64,000 nucleotides of DNA from Pelomonas sp. Root1217. Its GTDB lineage: Bacteria > Pseudomonadota > Gammaproteobacteria > Burkholderiales > Burkholderiaceae_C. Made by a program: the position numbers and the translations under genes. This document shows, piece by piece, positions 8,673-16,986 of the stretch. Under the pieces are notes generated by a model that saw only the letters and a program-made list of their open reading frames with translations, had not been told where the DNA came from and did not search any database. The stretch covers positions 496,001-560,000 of the forward strand of contig NZ_LMDC01000001.1 in the NCBI RefSeq assembly GCF_001425705.1, read 5' to 3'. Position 1 is the first letter of the stretch. Each line of letters begins with the position of its first letter.

Positions 8673-9317
8673 CTAAAGCAGCGGCTTCAACGCCGGCCAG
8701 ACGTTGTCCAGCATCAGCGGATGCGCCTTGGCCAGCGGGTGGATGCGGTCGCCCTGGAACCAGTCCATTGCGTCCGCCCGGTCTGCCACGCCCTTGAGCA
8801 GGAAGGGCACGAAGGCCGCGCGCGTCTGGCTCGCCACCTGCTGGAACAGGTCGGCGAACTCCTTGCCGTACGCGGTGCCGTAGTTGGGGGGCACCTGCAT
8901 GCCGGCAATCAGGACCTTGGCGCCGCTTTCCTGGGCGGCGCGCGCCATGGCCAGCAGGTTGTCTCGCGTGCTCGCCAGCGGCAGGCCACGCAGCGCGTCG
9001 TTGCCACCCAGCTCGAGGATGACGATGGCAGGCTTGTGCGTGCGCAGCGCGACCGGCAGCCGGCTGCGGCCGCCTGCCGTCGTGTCGCCACTGATGCTGG
9101 CATTGACGACGCGATGCGGCTTCTTCTGTTCGGCCAGGCGCTTCTGCAGCAGGGCCACCCAGCCATCGCCGGCCTTCAGGCCGTATTCAGCGGACAGGCT
9201 GTCGCCCACGACCAGGATGACCGGCGCCTCGGCCGCCGCGGCAACCCCTGACGACCAACTACCGATCACCCCCAGGCTAAAGTGCGCCAACACCCATCGC
9301 CGCCGCAGTCCCGACAT
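8673..9317 (-). CDS. tesA: Arylesterase / lysophospholipase, SGNH hydrolase (TesA family)
   Basis: 214 residues with a signal peptide (RRRW, hydrophobic to ~residue 29) followed by the SGNH blocks: GDSLS with nucleophile S40, G77, GGND with N106, and the DxxH dyad D190/H193. TesA hydrolyses acyl-CoA, aryl esters and lysophospholipids in the periplasm. It is divergent from the ABC ATPase gene exactly as tesA/ybbA are in E. coli, but here the two ATG codons overlap in a single CATG. The promoter must therefore lie inside the neighbour's coding sequence. Confidence 0.92.
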   Translation of the reverse strand: MSGLRRRWVLAHFSLGVIGSWSSGVAAAAEAPVILVVGDSLSAEYGLKAGDGWVALLQKRLAEQKKPHRVVNASISGDTTAGGRSRLPVALRTHKPAIVILELGGNDALRGLPLASTRDNLLAMARAAQESGAKVLIAGMQVPPNYGTAYGKEFADLFQQVASQTRAAFVPFLLKGVADRADAMDWFQGDRIHPLAKAHPLMLDNVWPALKPLL

Positions 9318-9987
9318 GCCCGAAGCCCTTGTTCAAGTTGACCAGATCACTAAGCGCGTGCGTGACGCGACCGGCGAGCTGACGATTCTGCATGACATCA
9401 GCTTTGAGCTGACCGCAAGGGAATCCGTGGCCATCGTCGGCGCTTCCGGCTCCGGCAAGAGCACGCTGCTGGCCATCCTCGCCGGCCTGGACACGCCCAG
9501 TGACGGCTCGGTCACGCTGCGCGGCCAGGACCTGTTCACGCTGGACGAGGACCAGCGCGCCGCCGTGCGCGCCCGCGAGCTGGGTTTTGTCTTCCAGAGC
9601 TTCCAGTTGCTGCCCAATCTGACGGCGCTGGAGAACGTCATGCTGCCGCTGGAGCTGCGCGGCGACCGCGACGCGCGCGAGCAGGCCGCCGCCATGCTGT
9701 CCCGCGTCGGCCTGGGCGAACGCCTGGGCCACTACCCACGCGTGCTGTCCGGCGGCGAGCAGCAGCGCGTGGCGCTGGCCCGTGCCTTCGTATTGCGCCC
9801 GGCGCTGCTGCTGGCCGATGAGCCCACCGGCAGCCTGGACTTCGCCACCGGCGCCTCGGTGATGGCGCTGATGTTCGAGCTGAATCGCGAGGCCGGCACG
9901 ACGCTGGTGCTGGTCACCCACGACCGCGAAATCGCTGCGCGCTGCGAGCGCCAGCTGAAGATCGAGGCCGGCCGACTGGCTGCTTAG
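9316..9987 (+). CDS. ABC transporter ATP-binding protein, YbbA/LolD-like
   Basis: 223 residues. Walker A GASGSGKST at 42-50, Q-loop FQSFQLLP near 94, signature LSGGE at 144-148, Walker B LLLADEP at 164-170 and the H-loop VTHD are all intact. It belongs to the MacB/LolD/YbbA group, whose ATPases drive permeases acting on lipids or envelope proteins. The usual large permease gene (ybbP) does not follow: the next gene is convergent. The ATPase must work with a permease encoded elsewhere. Its stop overlaps that of the next gene by 3-4 bp. Confidence 0.88.
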   Translation: MPEALVQVDQITKRVRDATGELTILHDISFELTARESVAIVGASGSGKSTLLAILAGLDTPSDGSVTLRGQDLFTLDEDQRAAVRARELGFVFQSFQLLPNLTALENVMLPLELRGDRDAREQAAAMLSRVGLGERLGHYPRVLSGGEQQRVALARAFVLRPALLLADEPTGSLDFATGASVMALMFELNREAGTTLVLVTHDREIAARCERQLKIEAGRLAA

Positions 9988-11213
9988 ACTGCAAGCGCCT
10001 GGTCGAAATCGGCGATCAGGTCTTCGACCGCCTCGAGGCCGACCGACAGGCGCACCAAACCCTCGGCGATGCCCATCGCGGCGCGGGCCTCCTGGCCCAT
10101 CTCCCAGAAGATGGTCGGCGCCACGGGGATGATCAGAGTGCGCGTGTCGGCCAGGCCGGTGGCCTTGAGGGGCAGGCGCAGGCGGTTCAACACATCGACG
10201 AGGCGCTCGGGGTCGCGCAGCTCGAAGCTCAGCATCCACGAACCGCTGCCGAACCAGGCAAGCGCCTTGTCGTGCTCGGGGTGGGTCTCGAGCATCGGGT
10301 AATGGACGTGTTCGATGGCCGGATGGGCGGCCAGGTGGCGGGCCAGCGTGAGGGCCGTGTCGCTGCTGCGTTGCAGGCGCAGCGTCAGGGTCTCGGCGCC
10401 GACAAGGATGCGGTGAGCGGCCTCGCTGGACAGCGTGCCGCCCATGTCGCGCAGGCCCTTCTTGCGGATCTGCTGCAGGCCCCAGCCGCGCGCGTCGCCC
10501 TGGCGGTAGGCCGGGAAGATGTTCGGGTAGGTCGACCAGTCGAAGCAGCCGGTGTCGGTGATTGCGCCGCCCAGCGCCTCGCCATGGCCGGCCAGCGTCT
10601 TGGTCAGGGAGTTCATCACCAGGCCAGCACCGAAGCGGCGCGGCTGGCACAGGGCTGGCGAGGTGACGGTGTTGTCGACGACGTAGAGCAGGCCGCGCTC
10701 ACGGCACAGTGTGCCAATGCCTTCGAGGTCGGGAATGCGGGTGCTGGGGTTGGCGATGGTCTCGACGAAGACCAGCCGGGTCTCGGGCCGCAGCGCGGCC
10801 TGCACCGCGGCGGCCTCGCCGGCATCGACGCGGCTGACCGCGATGCCCAGCCCCTCCAACGTCTGGAACAGGCTGTTGGTGTTGCCGAAGACGCGGTTGC
10901 TGGTGACGAGATGGTCGCCCGCCTTCAGCAGCGTCAGGAAGAGGGCGCTCAGGGCCGCCATGCCGGTGGCGAAGCTGACGGTGCCGATGCCGCCTTCCAT
11001 CTCCGTGACGACCGCTTCCAGAGCGGCCGTTGTCGGCGTGCCCTGGCGGGCGTAATTGAAGCTGCCTTTGCTCTTGCCCTGGAAGACGGCGATCAGGTCC
11101 TCCACCTTCTCGTAGGCGTACTGCACGGAAGGGTGGATGGGCGTATGGACGCCGCCGAACTGGCGGTCGGGGCCGCTGGCGTGGACGAGACGGGTGCTGA
11201 GAGCGTCGGACAT
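9984..11213 (-). CDS. Cys/Met-metabolism PLP-dependent enzyme (MetZ / cystathionine gamma-synthase type)
   Basis: 409 residues of the Cys/Met-metabolism PLP family. SFATGMAAL near residue 80 and the PLP-binding Lys in NSLTKTLAGHGEALGG near residue 205 are visible, as is the C-terminal LIRLSVG-like block (LVRLSVGLEAVEDL). Family members are O-succinyl- or O-acetylhomoserine sulfhydrylase, cystathionine gamma-synthase or gamma-lyase. Sequence inspection alone does not separate these; MetZ-like methionine synthesis is most likely. Monocistronic: an upstream terminator separates it from ppiC, and it converges with the ABC gene with overlapping stops. Confidence 0.8.
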   Translation of the reverse strand: MSDALSTRLVHASGPDRQFGGVHTPIHPSVQYAYEKVEDLIAVFQGKSKGSFNYARQGTPTTAALEAVVTEMEGGIGTVSFATGMAALSALFLTLLKAGDHLVTSNRVFGNTNSLFQTLEGLGIAVSRVDAGEAAAVQAALRPETRLVFVETIANPSTRIPDLEGIGTLCRERGLLYVVDNTVTSPALCQPRRFGAGLVMNSLTKTLAGHGEALGGAITDTGCFDWSTYPNIFPAYRQGDARGWGLQQIRKKGLRDMGGTLSSEAAHRILVGAETLTLRLQRSSDTALTLARHLAAHPAIEHVHYPMLETHPEHDKALAWFGSGSWMLSFELRDPERLVDVLNRLRLPLKATGLADTRTLIIPVAPTIFWEMGQEARAAMGIAEGLVRLSVGLEAVEDLIADFDQALAV

Positions 11214-11237
11214 GGTGGTATCGGGTCCAGATGGCAG

Positions 11238-11259
11238 AAGACCCGCCGTAGCGGGTCTT
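11238..11259 (-). terminator. Hairpin between ppiC-like and MetZ-like genes
   Basis: A perfect 9-bp inverted repeat (AAGACCCGC/GCGGGTCTT) closes the four-base loop TACG on the minus strand. This is the very stable C(UACG)G tetraloop. The downstream U tract is poor (CTTCTG). It lies after the prolyl isomerase stop and before the next ATG, so it probably ends that transcript. Confidence 0.6.
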
Positions 11260-11284
11260 GCAACAAGCGATTGGCGGGGCCGGC

Positions 11285-12088
11285 TTACTTGCTGAAGGTG
11301 TAGTCGGTCTTGGCCTTCTTGATCAGGCTGTCCTGGAACTCGGCCATCTTCTGCTGCTCGATGCGCTGCTTGATCTGGGCCTTGACGTCGTCGAAGGCCG
11401 GGAAGGTCGCGGGACGGGTGTCTTCGAGCTTGATGATGTGATAGCCGAACTGGCTCTTGACCGGCTCCTGCGTCATCTCGCCCTTTTGCAGCGCCGTCAT
11501 GGCCTTGCTGAATTCGGGCACGAAGTTGTTCGGGTTGGCGAAATCCAGGTCGCCGCCCTTTTCTGCGGAGCCGGTGTCCTTGGAGTTCTTCTTGGCCAGT
11601 TCCTCGAAATTGGCGCCGCCCTTGATCTGGGCGATCAGGGCCTTGGCGTCCTCTTCCTTCTCGACCAGGATGTGGCGGGCGCGGTATTCGTTGCCGGTAT
11701 TGGCGGCCTTGAACTTGTCGTACTCGCCCTGGGCTTCGGCATCGGTGACCGGGTTCTTGGCCTTGAAGTCGTCCATCAGGCCGCGGATCAGCAGCATCTG
11801 GCGGGCCAGGTCCATCTGGGCCTTGTAGTCGGCGGTCTGCGGAACGCCGCGCTTCTCGGCTTCCTGCATGAAGATCTCGCGGCGCACGACCTCGTCCTTG
11901 ACCTGGGCTTCCAGCTCAGGCGAGCGTTGCTGCTGGCCGCTCTTGGTGACTTGCTGGATCAGCGTCTCGACACGCGCCTTGGGCACGGGCTTGCCGTTGA
12001 CGGTGGCGACGTTCTGCGCGACTGCAGCAGCCGGCAGCAGGGCCGAAATGGTGGCCGCGACGACGGCGGCGAGCGCAAGCTTCTTCAT
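11285..12088 (-). CDS. Periplasmic peptidyl-prolyl isomerase, parvulin type (PpiC/PrsA-like)
   Basis: 267 residues starting MKKLALAAVVAATISALL, a clear signal peptide ending near VAQ. A SurA-N-like helical region follows (residues ~25-125). The parvulin domain at ~130-230 has RARHILV, FEELAKKNSKD, GGDLDF and FGYHIIKL. It catalyses cis-trans isomerisation of prolyl bonds and helps outer-membrane or secreted proteins to fold. The start at 12088 is chosen because it begins the signal peptide. A terminator lies immediately upstream and another downstream, so the gene has its own transcript although it follows bolA. Confidence 0.92.
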   Translation of the reverse strand: MKKLALAAVVAATISALLPAAAVAQNVATVNGKPVPKARVETLIQQVTKSGQQQRSPELEAQVKDEVVRREIFMQEAEKRGVPQTADYKAQMDLARQMLLIRGLMDDFKAKNPVTDAEAQGEYDKFKAANTGNEYRARHILVEKEEDAKALIAQIKGGANFEELAKKNSKDTGSAEKGGDLDFANPNNFVPEFSKAMTALQKGEMTQEPVKSQFGYHIIKLEDTRPATFPAFDDVKAQIKQRIEQQKMAEFQDSLIKKAKTDYTFSK

Positions 12089-12112
12089 GGGTGGGGGAAT
12101 TTGAATCAGGCT

Positions 12113-12140
12113 AAAAAAATCGCGCCCGGTACGGGGCGCG
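12113..12140 (-). terminator. Rho-independent terminator after bolA
   Basis: A 7-bp GC stem (CGCGCCC/GGGCGCG, minus strand order reversed) is followed on the minus strand by ATTTTTTT. It lies 24 bp past the bolA stop and ends the msrB-yciB-bolA transcript. Confidence 0.85.
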
Positions 12141-12163
12141 CGGTTCAATCACGCTCGACTTGA

Positions 12164-12424
12164 TCAATGTTCACCCGGGGCGCGGGCGTCAATTGCCAGC
12201 GCGTGGATGCCGCGCTGCATCAGGTCGGACAAACAATGATAAACGAGGCGGTGCCGGGCCAATCTTTGCAGGCCGGTAAAGCGATCCGACACGACAGCCA
12301 CGTGAAAGTGGCCGCCCTCGCGTGCGCCGGCATGGCCGGCGTGCTGGGCGCTGTCGTCGCGGATGCTGAGTTCCAGTGGCGCCAGCTCCGCGCGCAGGCG
12401 GGCCTCGATCTCCGCACTGATCAT
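12164..12424 (-). CDS. bolA: BolA family protein
   Basis: 86 residues. The ATG at 12424 overlaps the yciB stop by 4 bp (ATGA). The BolA/YrbA fold pattern is seen in the segment GHFHVAVVSDRFTGLQRLARHRLVY, whose central part and the C-terminal IHALAIDARAP match the family. BolA proteins bind monothiol glutaredoxins and take part in iron-sulfur cluster handling and stress morphology. It is the last gene of the coupled cluster, ahead of a strong terminator. Confidence 0.93.
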   Translation of the reverse strand: MISAEIEARLRAELAPLELSIRDDSAQHAGHAGAREGGHFHVAVVSDRFTGLQRLARHRLVYHCLSDLMQRGIHALAIDARAPGEH

Positions 12425-13053
12425 GGCTTGCTGTCCTCTTCCGGTGGCAGGTGCTTGCTGAGATACAGGCCCTGGGCCAGCGTGAACAGCACGATGAGGC
12501 CGGTTACGCCAAAGACCTTGAAGTTGGCCCAGGCCGAGGTCGAGAAGTGGTAGGCCACATAGAGGTTGAGCACGCCCATCGCGGCGAAGAACAGCACCCA
12601 CGCGCGGTTGAGCTTGAGCCAGATCAGGTCGGGCAGGGCGAGTTCGCTGCCGAGCATGGACTGGATCAGGTTCTTGCCGAATGCTGCCTGCGAGATCCAC
12701 AGCGTCAGCGCCATGGCCCAGTACAGGCCGGTGGGCTTCCACTTGATGAAGGTCTCGTTGTGGAACCAGATCGTGGCACCGCCCAGAGTCACGACCAGCA
12801 CGAGGCTGATCCACAGCATCAGATCGATCTTCTTGCCGCGCAGCTTCAGGATGGCCGCCTGCGCGAGCGTGGCGATCATGACAACCAGCGTGGCCAGCAG
12901 GACCGGCGCTTCCTGGGCGCCGACGACACCGCCGGAGACCAGGAAGCCGAAATGTTCGGTCGAGAACGCTGCCGCTGCTTCGGCGTGCCCTTCAGCGCCC
13001 TTGAAAACGATGAAGAAAAGAATCAGCGGAAGAAAGTCGAGCAGCAGTTTCAT
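12421..13053 (-). CDS. yciB: Septation protein A / YciB inner-membrane protein
   Basis: 210 residues with about five to six hydrophobic helices. It opens [18 protein letters not shown], the family N-terminus, and contains [20 protein letters not shown] and [15 protein letters not shown] blocks typical of YciB/IspA. It is an inner-membrane protein affecting cell division and envelope synthesis. Start and stop overlap msrB and bolA by 4 bp each, indicating translational coupling. It is longer than the E. coli protein (179 residues) because of an insert rich in Ala/Glu/Gly near residues 20-50. Confidence 0.93.
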   Translation of the reverse strand: MKLLLDFLPLILFFIVFKGAEGHAEAAAAFSTEHFGFLVSGGVVGAQEAPVLLATLVVMIATLAQAAILKLRGKKIDLMLWISLVLVVTLGGATIWFHNETFIKWKPTGLYWAMALTLWISQAAFGKNLIQSMLGSELALPDLIWLKLNRAWVLFFAAMGVLNLYVAYHFSTSAWANFKVFGVTGLIVLFTLAQGLYLSKHLPPEEDSKP

Positions 13054-13475
13054 GCGCCGGGATTGTCTTTCACGAAATCGATGGAAGCCGAGTTGATGCA
13101 GTAACGCTCACCCGTCGGCTCGGGCCCGTCAGGAAAGACGTGCCCGAGATGGCTGCCACATTTGTTGCATCTCACTTCGACACGCACCATGCCGTGGCTA
13201 CGGTCGACGATGCGCTCGATGACTTCGCTGTTGACCGGGGCCCAATAGCTCGGCCAGCCGCAGCCGGCGTCGAACTTGGTGTCGGACTCGAACAGCGGCG
13301 TGCCGCAGCCGATGCAGTTGTAGTGGCCGTCCTTGAAGTGGTCCCAGTACTTGCCGGTGAAGGCGCGTTCCGTGCCGGCGTGGCGGGCCACCTGGTATTG
13401 CGTGGCGTCGAGTTGTTCGCGCCATTCGGCGTCGGTTTTCTGGACGAGGTAGGTCTTGCTGGAATCGTGGCTCAT
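13050..13475 (-). CDS. msrB: Peptide-methionine (R)-S-oxide reductase
   Basis: 141 residues. Two CxxC pairs bind zinc (C54/C57 and C103/C106) and the nucleophile is C126 in RYCINSAS. The substrate loop GCGWPSYW is near residue 72. It reduces Met-R-sulfoxide in proteins using thioredoxin. The start at 13475 ([11 protein letters not shown]) overlaps the stop of the upstream selO remnant by 4 bp, and its stop overlaps yciB by 4 bp. Confidence 0.96.
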   Translation of the reverse strand: MSHDSSKTYLVQKTDAEWREQLDATQYQVARHAGTERAFTGKYWDHFKDGHYNCIGCGTPLFESDTKFDAGCGWPSYWAPVNSEVIERIVDRSHGMVRVEVRCNKCGSHLGHVFPDGPEPTGERYCINSASIDFVKDNPGA

Positions 13476-13663
13476 TGTGAACAGGACGCTTCGAGGCTTG
13501 GGGCCCAAACGGGCGGCAGGGCCGCGTCGCTGGGGAGAGCGGGTTTGTCGAATGGGAGGCTCAGAACTTTCAGCAGCCGTTCGATCGCTGTGAAATCCTT
13601 CTGCTGGGCGGCACGGATGGCGGCGGAGCGTTTGGTCCGAGCGAGGCCATCGATCAGTTGCAT
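13472..13663 (-). pseudogene. C-terminal remnant of selO (YdiU protein adenylyltransferase)
   Basis: A 63-codon open frame whose end, [13 protein letters not shown], resembles the end of SelO/YdiU proteins (LPPEW...LEISCSS in E. coli, from memory). Before it, [20 protein letters not shown] and LPFDKP resemble the last helices of SelO. selO commonly precedes msrB in Burkholderiales. The pseudokinase domain (~430 residues) is absent: an in-frame TAA lies 9 bp upstream of the ATG and no room remains before the next gene. The ATGA overlap with msrB is retained, so the stub may still be translated to couple msrB. A genuine small protein is the alternative. Confidence 0.6.
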
Positions 13664-13763
13664 CGTCTTAGTTTAGTGAGAGGGCCTTTGGCCTCACTCG
13701 CCCGGGTGTTTCCCCGGGGGCCGAGGGTCGCGGTTGTGACGTTCAGGTGTCTGAACCGGGGGC

Positions 13764-13769
13764 TAGACT
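13764..13769 (+). promoter_or_regulatory. Candidate -10 element for the acyl-CoA synthetase gene
   Basis: TAGACT in the context GGCTAGACTG lies 109 bp upstream of the ATG at 13879, in the 215-bp gap. The rest of the gap shows no gene. The -35 is not convincing. Confidence 0.25.
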
Positions 13770-13878
13770 GGGTCGATAAGGAAGCGCCGAGCACGCCCTC
13801 GCGATGCGGCGCCCAAAGGGGCGACGCGGCGCTTGCGGGAGCTTGGTCAGCGCTTTCATAAACCGCCAGGAGACAACC

Positions 13879-15525
13879 ATGGCATTGATGGGCCGGATGA
13901 TGTCGGATCCGCTGCTGATCTCGTCGCTGCTGAAGCACGCCGAGCGGCATTCGGGCGAGACCGAGATCGTCAGCAAGCGGGTCGAGGGCGACCTGCATCG
14001 CAGCAATTGGCGCGAGCTGGCGCGGCGTTCGCGCCAGGCCGCGCAGGCTTTTGCACGCCTGGGATGCGAGCCTGGCGACCGCGTCGCGACGCTGGCCTGG
14101 AATGGCCACCGCCACATGGAGATCTATTACGGCAGTTCGGGCTCCGCGGTGGTCTGCCACACCATCAACCCGCGCCTCTTCCCGGAGCAGATCGTCTGGA
14201 TTGCCAACGACGCGCAGGACCGCGTGCTGTGCTTTGACGCCACTTTCCTGCCGTTGGTCGAAAAGATCGCCCCGCTGCTGAAGAGCGTTCAGCACTTTGT
14301 GCTGATGACTTCGCGCGCTCACATGCCGGCGAGCAGCGGCATTCCGAACCTGCTGTGCTTTGACGATCTGCTGGCCGCTGAAACCGGCGACTACGCCTGG
14401 CCGCAGTTCGACGAGAACACCGCCTCCAGCATCTGTTACACCTCCGGCACCACGGGCAACCCCAAGGGTGCCATCTACAGCCACCGCTCGACAGTGCTGC
14501 ACGCCTATGCCGCGGCGCTGCCGGATGCGATGGACTGCTCCAGCCGCGACGTCATCCTGCCCGTCGTGCCGATGTTCCATGTCAACGCATGGGGCCTGCC
14601 TTACAGCGCGGCCATCGTCGGCTGCAAGTTCGTGCTGCCCGGGCCACATCTGGACGGCAAGAGCCTGTATGAGCTGTTCGAGGGCGAGAAAGTGTCTTTC
14701 AGCGCCGGCGTGCCCACCGTCTGGCTGGGCCTGCTGAACTACGTCAAGGCCAACAACCTCAAGTTCTCGACCTTCAAGCGTACCGTCATCGGCGGCTCGG
14801 CATGCCCGCCGGCGATGATGAAGTCGCTGCAGCAGGACTATGGCGTCGAGGTCATTCACGCCTGGGGCATGACGGAGATGTCGCCGCTGGGCACGCTGTC
14901 CAAGCTGACGACGCGCCAGCTCGACCTACCGGCCGAGCAGCAGCAGCACCTGCTGGAGAAGCAGGGCCGCGTCATCTACGGCGTGGACATGGCCATCATC
15001 GACGATGAGGGCCGCTCCCTGCCCTGGGACGGCGTCAGCTCGGGCAACCTGGTCGTGCGTGGCCATTGGGTCATTGACCGCTACTACAACCACGACGAGT
15101 CACCGCTGGTCAGTGTGGATGGCGAGCCAGGGTGGTTCCCGACCGGCGACGTGGCGACCATCGATGCCGACGGTTTCATGCAGATCACCGACCGGAGCAA
15201 GGACGTCATCAAGTCGGGCGGTGAGTGGATTTCCTCCATCGACCTCGAGAACATCGCGATGGCCCACCCGGCCGTGCACGAGGCCGCCGTCATCTCTGCC
15301 AGGCACCCCAAGTGGGACGAGCGGCCGCTGCTCGTCGTCGTGAAGAAGCCCGAGGCCACCGTCACGCGCGAGGAACTGCTGGCTTTCTACGATGGCCGCA
15401 TCGCCAAGTGGCAGATCCCGGACGACGTCGTCTTCGTCAGCGAGATCCCGCACACCGCCACGGGCAAGGTCCAGAAGCTCAAGCTGCGCGACCAGTTCCT
15501 GAGCCACCAGCTGCCGACGGCATGA
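13879..15525 (+). CDS. Fatty-acid / carboxylic-acid CoA ligase (ANL superfamily, FadD-like)
   Basis: 548 residues with the AMP-binding signature [11 protein letters not shown] near 190, GMTEMSP near 332, [12 protein letters not shown] near 425, the hinge [15 protein letters not shown] near 442 and the catalytic C-terminal Lys in TATGKVQK near 530. It activates a carboxylic acid to an acyl-AMP and then the CoA thioester. The medium/long-chain FadD group is favoured, but the chain length cannot be read from sequence. CAGGAGA precedes the ATG. It leads a HAAT-type ABC importer operon in the same direction, suggesting the imported compound may be an acid that is then CoA-activated. Confidence 0.88.
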   Translation: MALMGRMMSDPLLISSLLKHAERHSGETEIVSKRVEGDLHRSNWRELARRSRQAAQAFARLGCEPGDRVATLAWNGHRHMEIYYGSSGSAVVCHTINPRLFPEQIVWIANDAQDRVLCFDATFLPLVEKIAPLLKSVQHFVLMTSRAHMPASSGIPNLLCFDDLLAAETGDYAWPQFDENTASSICYTSGTTGNPKGAIYSHRSTVLHAYAAALPDAMDCSSRDVILPVVPMFHVNAWGLPYSAAIVGCKFVLPGPHLDGKSLYELFEGEKVSFSAGVPTVWLGLLNYVKANNLKFSTFKRTVIGGSACPPAMMKSLQQDYGVEVIHAWGMTEMSPLGTLSKLTTRQLDLPAEQQQHLLEKQGRVIYGVDMAIIDDEGRSLPWDGVSSGNLVVRGHWVIDRYYNHDESPLVSVDGEPGWFPTGDVATIDADGFMQITDRSKDVIKSGGEWISSIDLENIAMAHPAVHEAAVISARHPKWDERPLLVVVKKPEATVTREELLAFYDGRIAKWQIPDDVVFVSEIPHTATGKVQKLKLRDQFLSHQLPTA

Positions 15526-15618
15526 GGGCGGTCGGCGGTCAGGGGTAAGCCCGGGACCGCGGCGCGGCCGCACTGCATTAACTTTCGTTCACATTCAGAC
15601 CCACAACAGGAGACAAGC

Positions 15619-16869
15619 ATGTTCGACATCACTTCGACCCGCTCCCCACTGCGCGCGATCGCAGCCGCCACGCTGGTGCTCGCGGCCACCGGCGCCCAGG
15701 CCCAGAAGGGCGAGACGGTCAAGCTGGCCTACATCGACGCGCTGTCCGGCCTGATGGGCCCCGTCGGCCAGAACCAGGTCAAGACCTTCCAGTTTCTCGG
15801 CGAGAAGACCAACAAGAGCAATCCCGCCGGCGTGAAGTTCGAGATCGTCACCTTCGACAACAAGCTCAGCCCCGCCGAGTCGCTGAACCTGTTGAAGGCC
15901 GCGGCCGACCAGGGCATCCGCTACATCATGCAGGGCAACGGTTCCAGCGTGGCGCTGGCGCTGAGCGATGCCGTCACCAAGCACAACGAACGCAATCCTG
16001 GCAAGGAAATCCTCTACCTGAACTACTCGGCGGTGGACCCTGACCTGACCAACAGCAAGTGCAGCTACTGGCACTTCCGCTTCGACGCCGACACGTCGAT
16101 GAAGATGGAGGCGCTGACCACCTTCATGAAGGACCAGGCCGACGTCAAGAAGGTCTTCCTGCTGAACCAGAACTACGCCCACGGCCATCAAGTCGCCAAA
16201 TACGCCAAGGAGATGCTGGCCCGCAAGCGCCCCGATGTGCAGATCGTCGGCGAAGACCTGCACCCGCTGGCCCAGGTGCGCGACTTCGCGCCCTATGTCG
16301 CCAAGATCAAGGCCAGCGGTGCCGACACCGTCATCACCGGCAACTGGGGCTCGGACCTGGCCCTGCTCGTCAAGGCCGCCAACGAGGCTGGCTACAACGG
16401 CAAGTTCTTCACCTACTACACCGGCGTGACTGGCACGCCGACTGCGCTGGGTACCGGCGGTGCGGGCCGCGTGTTCCAGGTGGCCTACAGCCATTACAAC
16501 CTGGGCGGCCAGGCGCAGAAGGACGCCGAGGAATACAACAAGAAGTTCAACGACGACATGTACACGCTCAGCGTGCAGCACATCTATTCGCTGCTGAGCC
16601 AGGCCATGGCCAATGCCAAGTCGACCGACCCGGTCAAGGTGGCTGCAGCGATGGAAGGCCTCACCGTCAAGAGCTTCAACGGCGACGTGACGATGCGCAA
16701 GACCGACCACCAGCTGCAGCAGCCGCTGTTCATCTCGGTCTGGCAGAAGGCCGATGCCAAGTACCCCTACAGCCCCGAGAAGACGGGCATGACGCTGGCG
16801 CCGGTGAAGCAGTACGACAGCTATGTGTCGTCCACGCCCACCTCGTGCCAGATGAAAAGGCCGGGTTGA
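15619..16869 (+). CDS. Branched-chain amino acid-type (HAAT) ABC transporter substrate-binding protein
   Basis: 416 residues with a signal peptide ending at GAQAQ (residue ~30). A Leu/Ile/Val-binding periplasmic fold follows, opening [18 protein letters not shown] and including [21 protein letters not shown]. It has C137 and C411 at positions where related binding proteins carry a disulfide, by analogy only. The ligand is uncertain: HAAT binding proteins handle amino acids, amides, urea or aromatic acids. ACAGGAGAC lies before the ATG. It is separated from the permease genes by a large inverted repeat. Confidence 0.9.
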   Translation: MFDITSTRSPLRAIAAATLVLAATGAQAQKGETVKLAYIDALSGLMGPVGQNQVKTFQFLGEKTNKSNPAGVKFEIVTFDNKLSPAESLNLLKAAADQGIRYIMQGNGSSVALALSDAVTKHNERNPGKEILYLNYSAVDPDLTNSKCSYWHFRFDADTSMKMEALTTFMKDQADVKKVFLLNQNYAHGHQVAKYAKEMLARKRPDVQIVGEDLHPLAQVRDFAPYVAKIKASGADTVITGNWGSDLALLVKAANEAGYNGKFFTYYTGVTGTPTALGTGGAGRVFQVAYSHYNLGGQAQKDAEEYNKKFNDDMYTLSVQHIYSLLSQAMANAKSTDPVKVAAAMEGLTVKSFNGDVTMRKTDHQLQQPLFISVWQKADAKYPYSPEKTGMTLAPVKQYDSYVSSTPTSCQMKRPG

Positions 16870-16887
16870 TTGGTCGGGCTCACTGGT

Positions 16888-16951
16888 GAGCCACAGAGAC
16901 ACAGAGGCACGGAGAAAAGCACAGAGAAGTTTCTCTGTGTCTCTGTGGCTC
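16888..16951. repeat. 19-bp perfect inverted repeat (CACAGAG-type intergenic element)
   Basis: Arms 16888-16906 and 16933-16951 are exact reverse complements, starting GAGCCACAGAGACACAGAG. The 26-nt spacer contains a second competing hairpin: CACAGAGAA at 16920-16928 pairs with TTCTCTGTG at 16931-16939. It is built from repeated CACAGAG/CTCTGTG words and lies between the binding-protein gene and the permease genes. It may stabilise or partly terminate the upstream message. The composition resembles interspersed intergenic elements seen in many genomes (recollection, not a search). Confidence 0.8.
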
Positions 16952-16986
16952 CGTGGCTGTGTTCTTGGACGTAAGCGAGACGCCCC

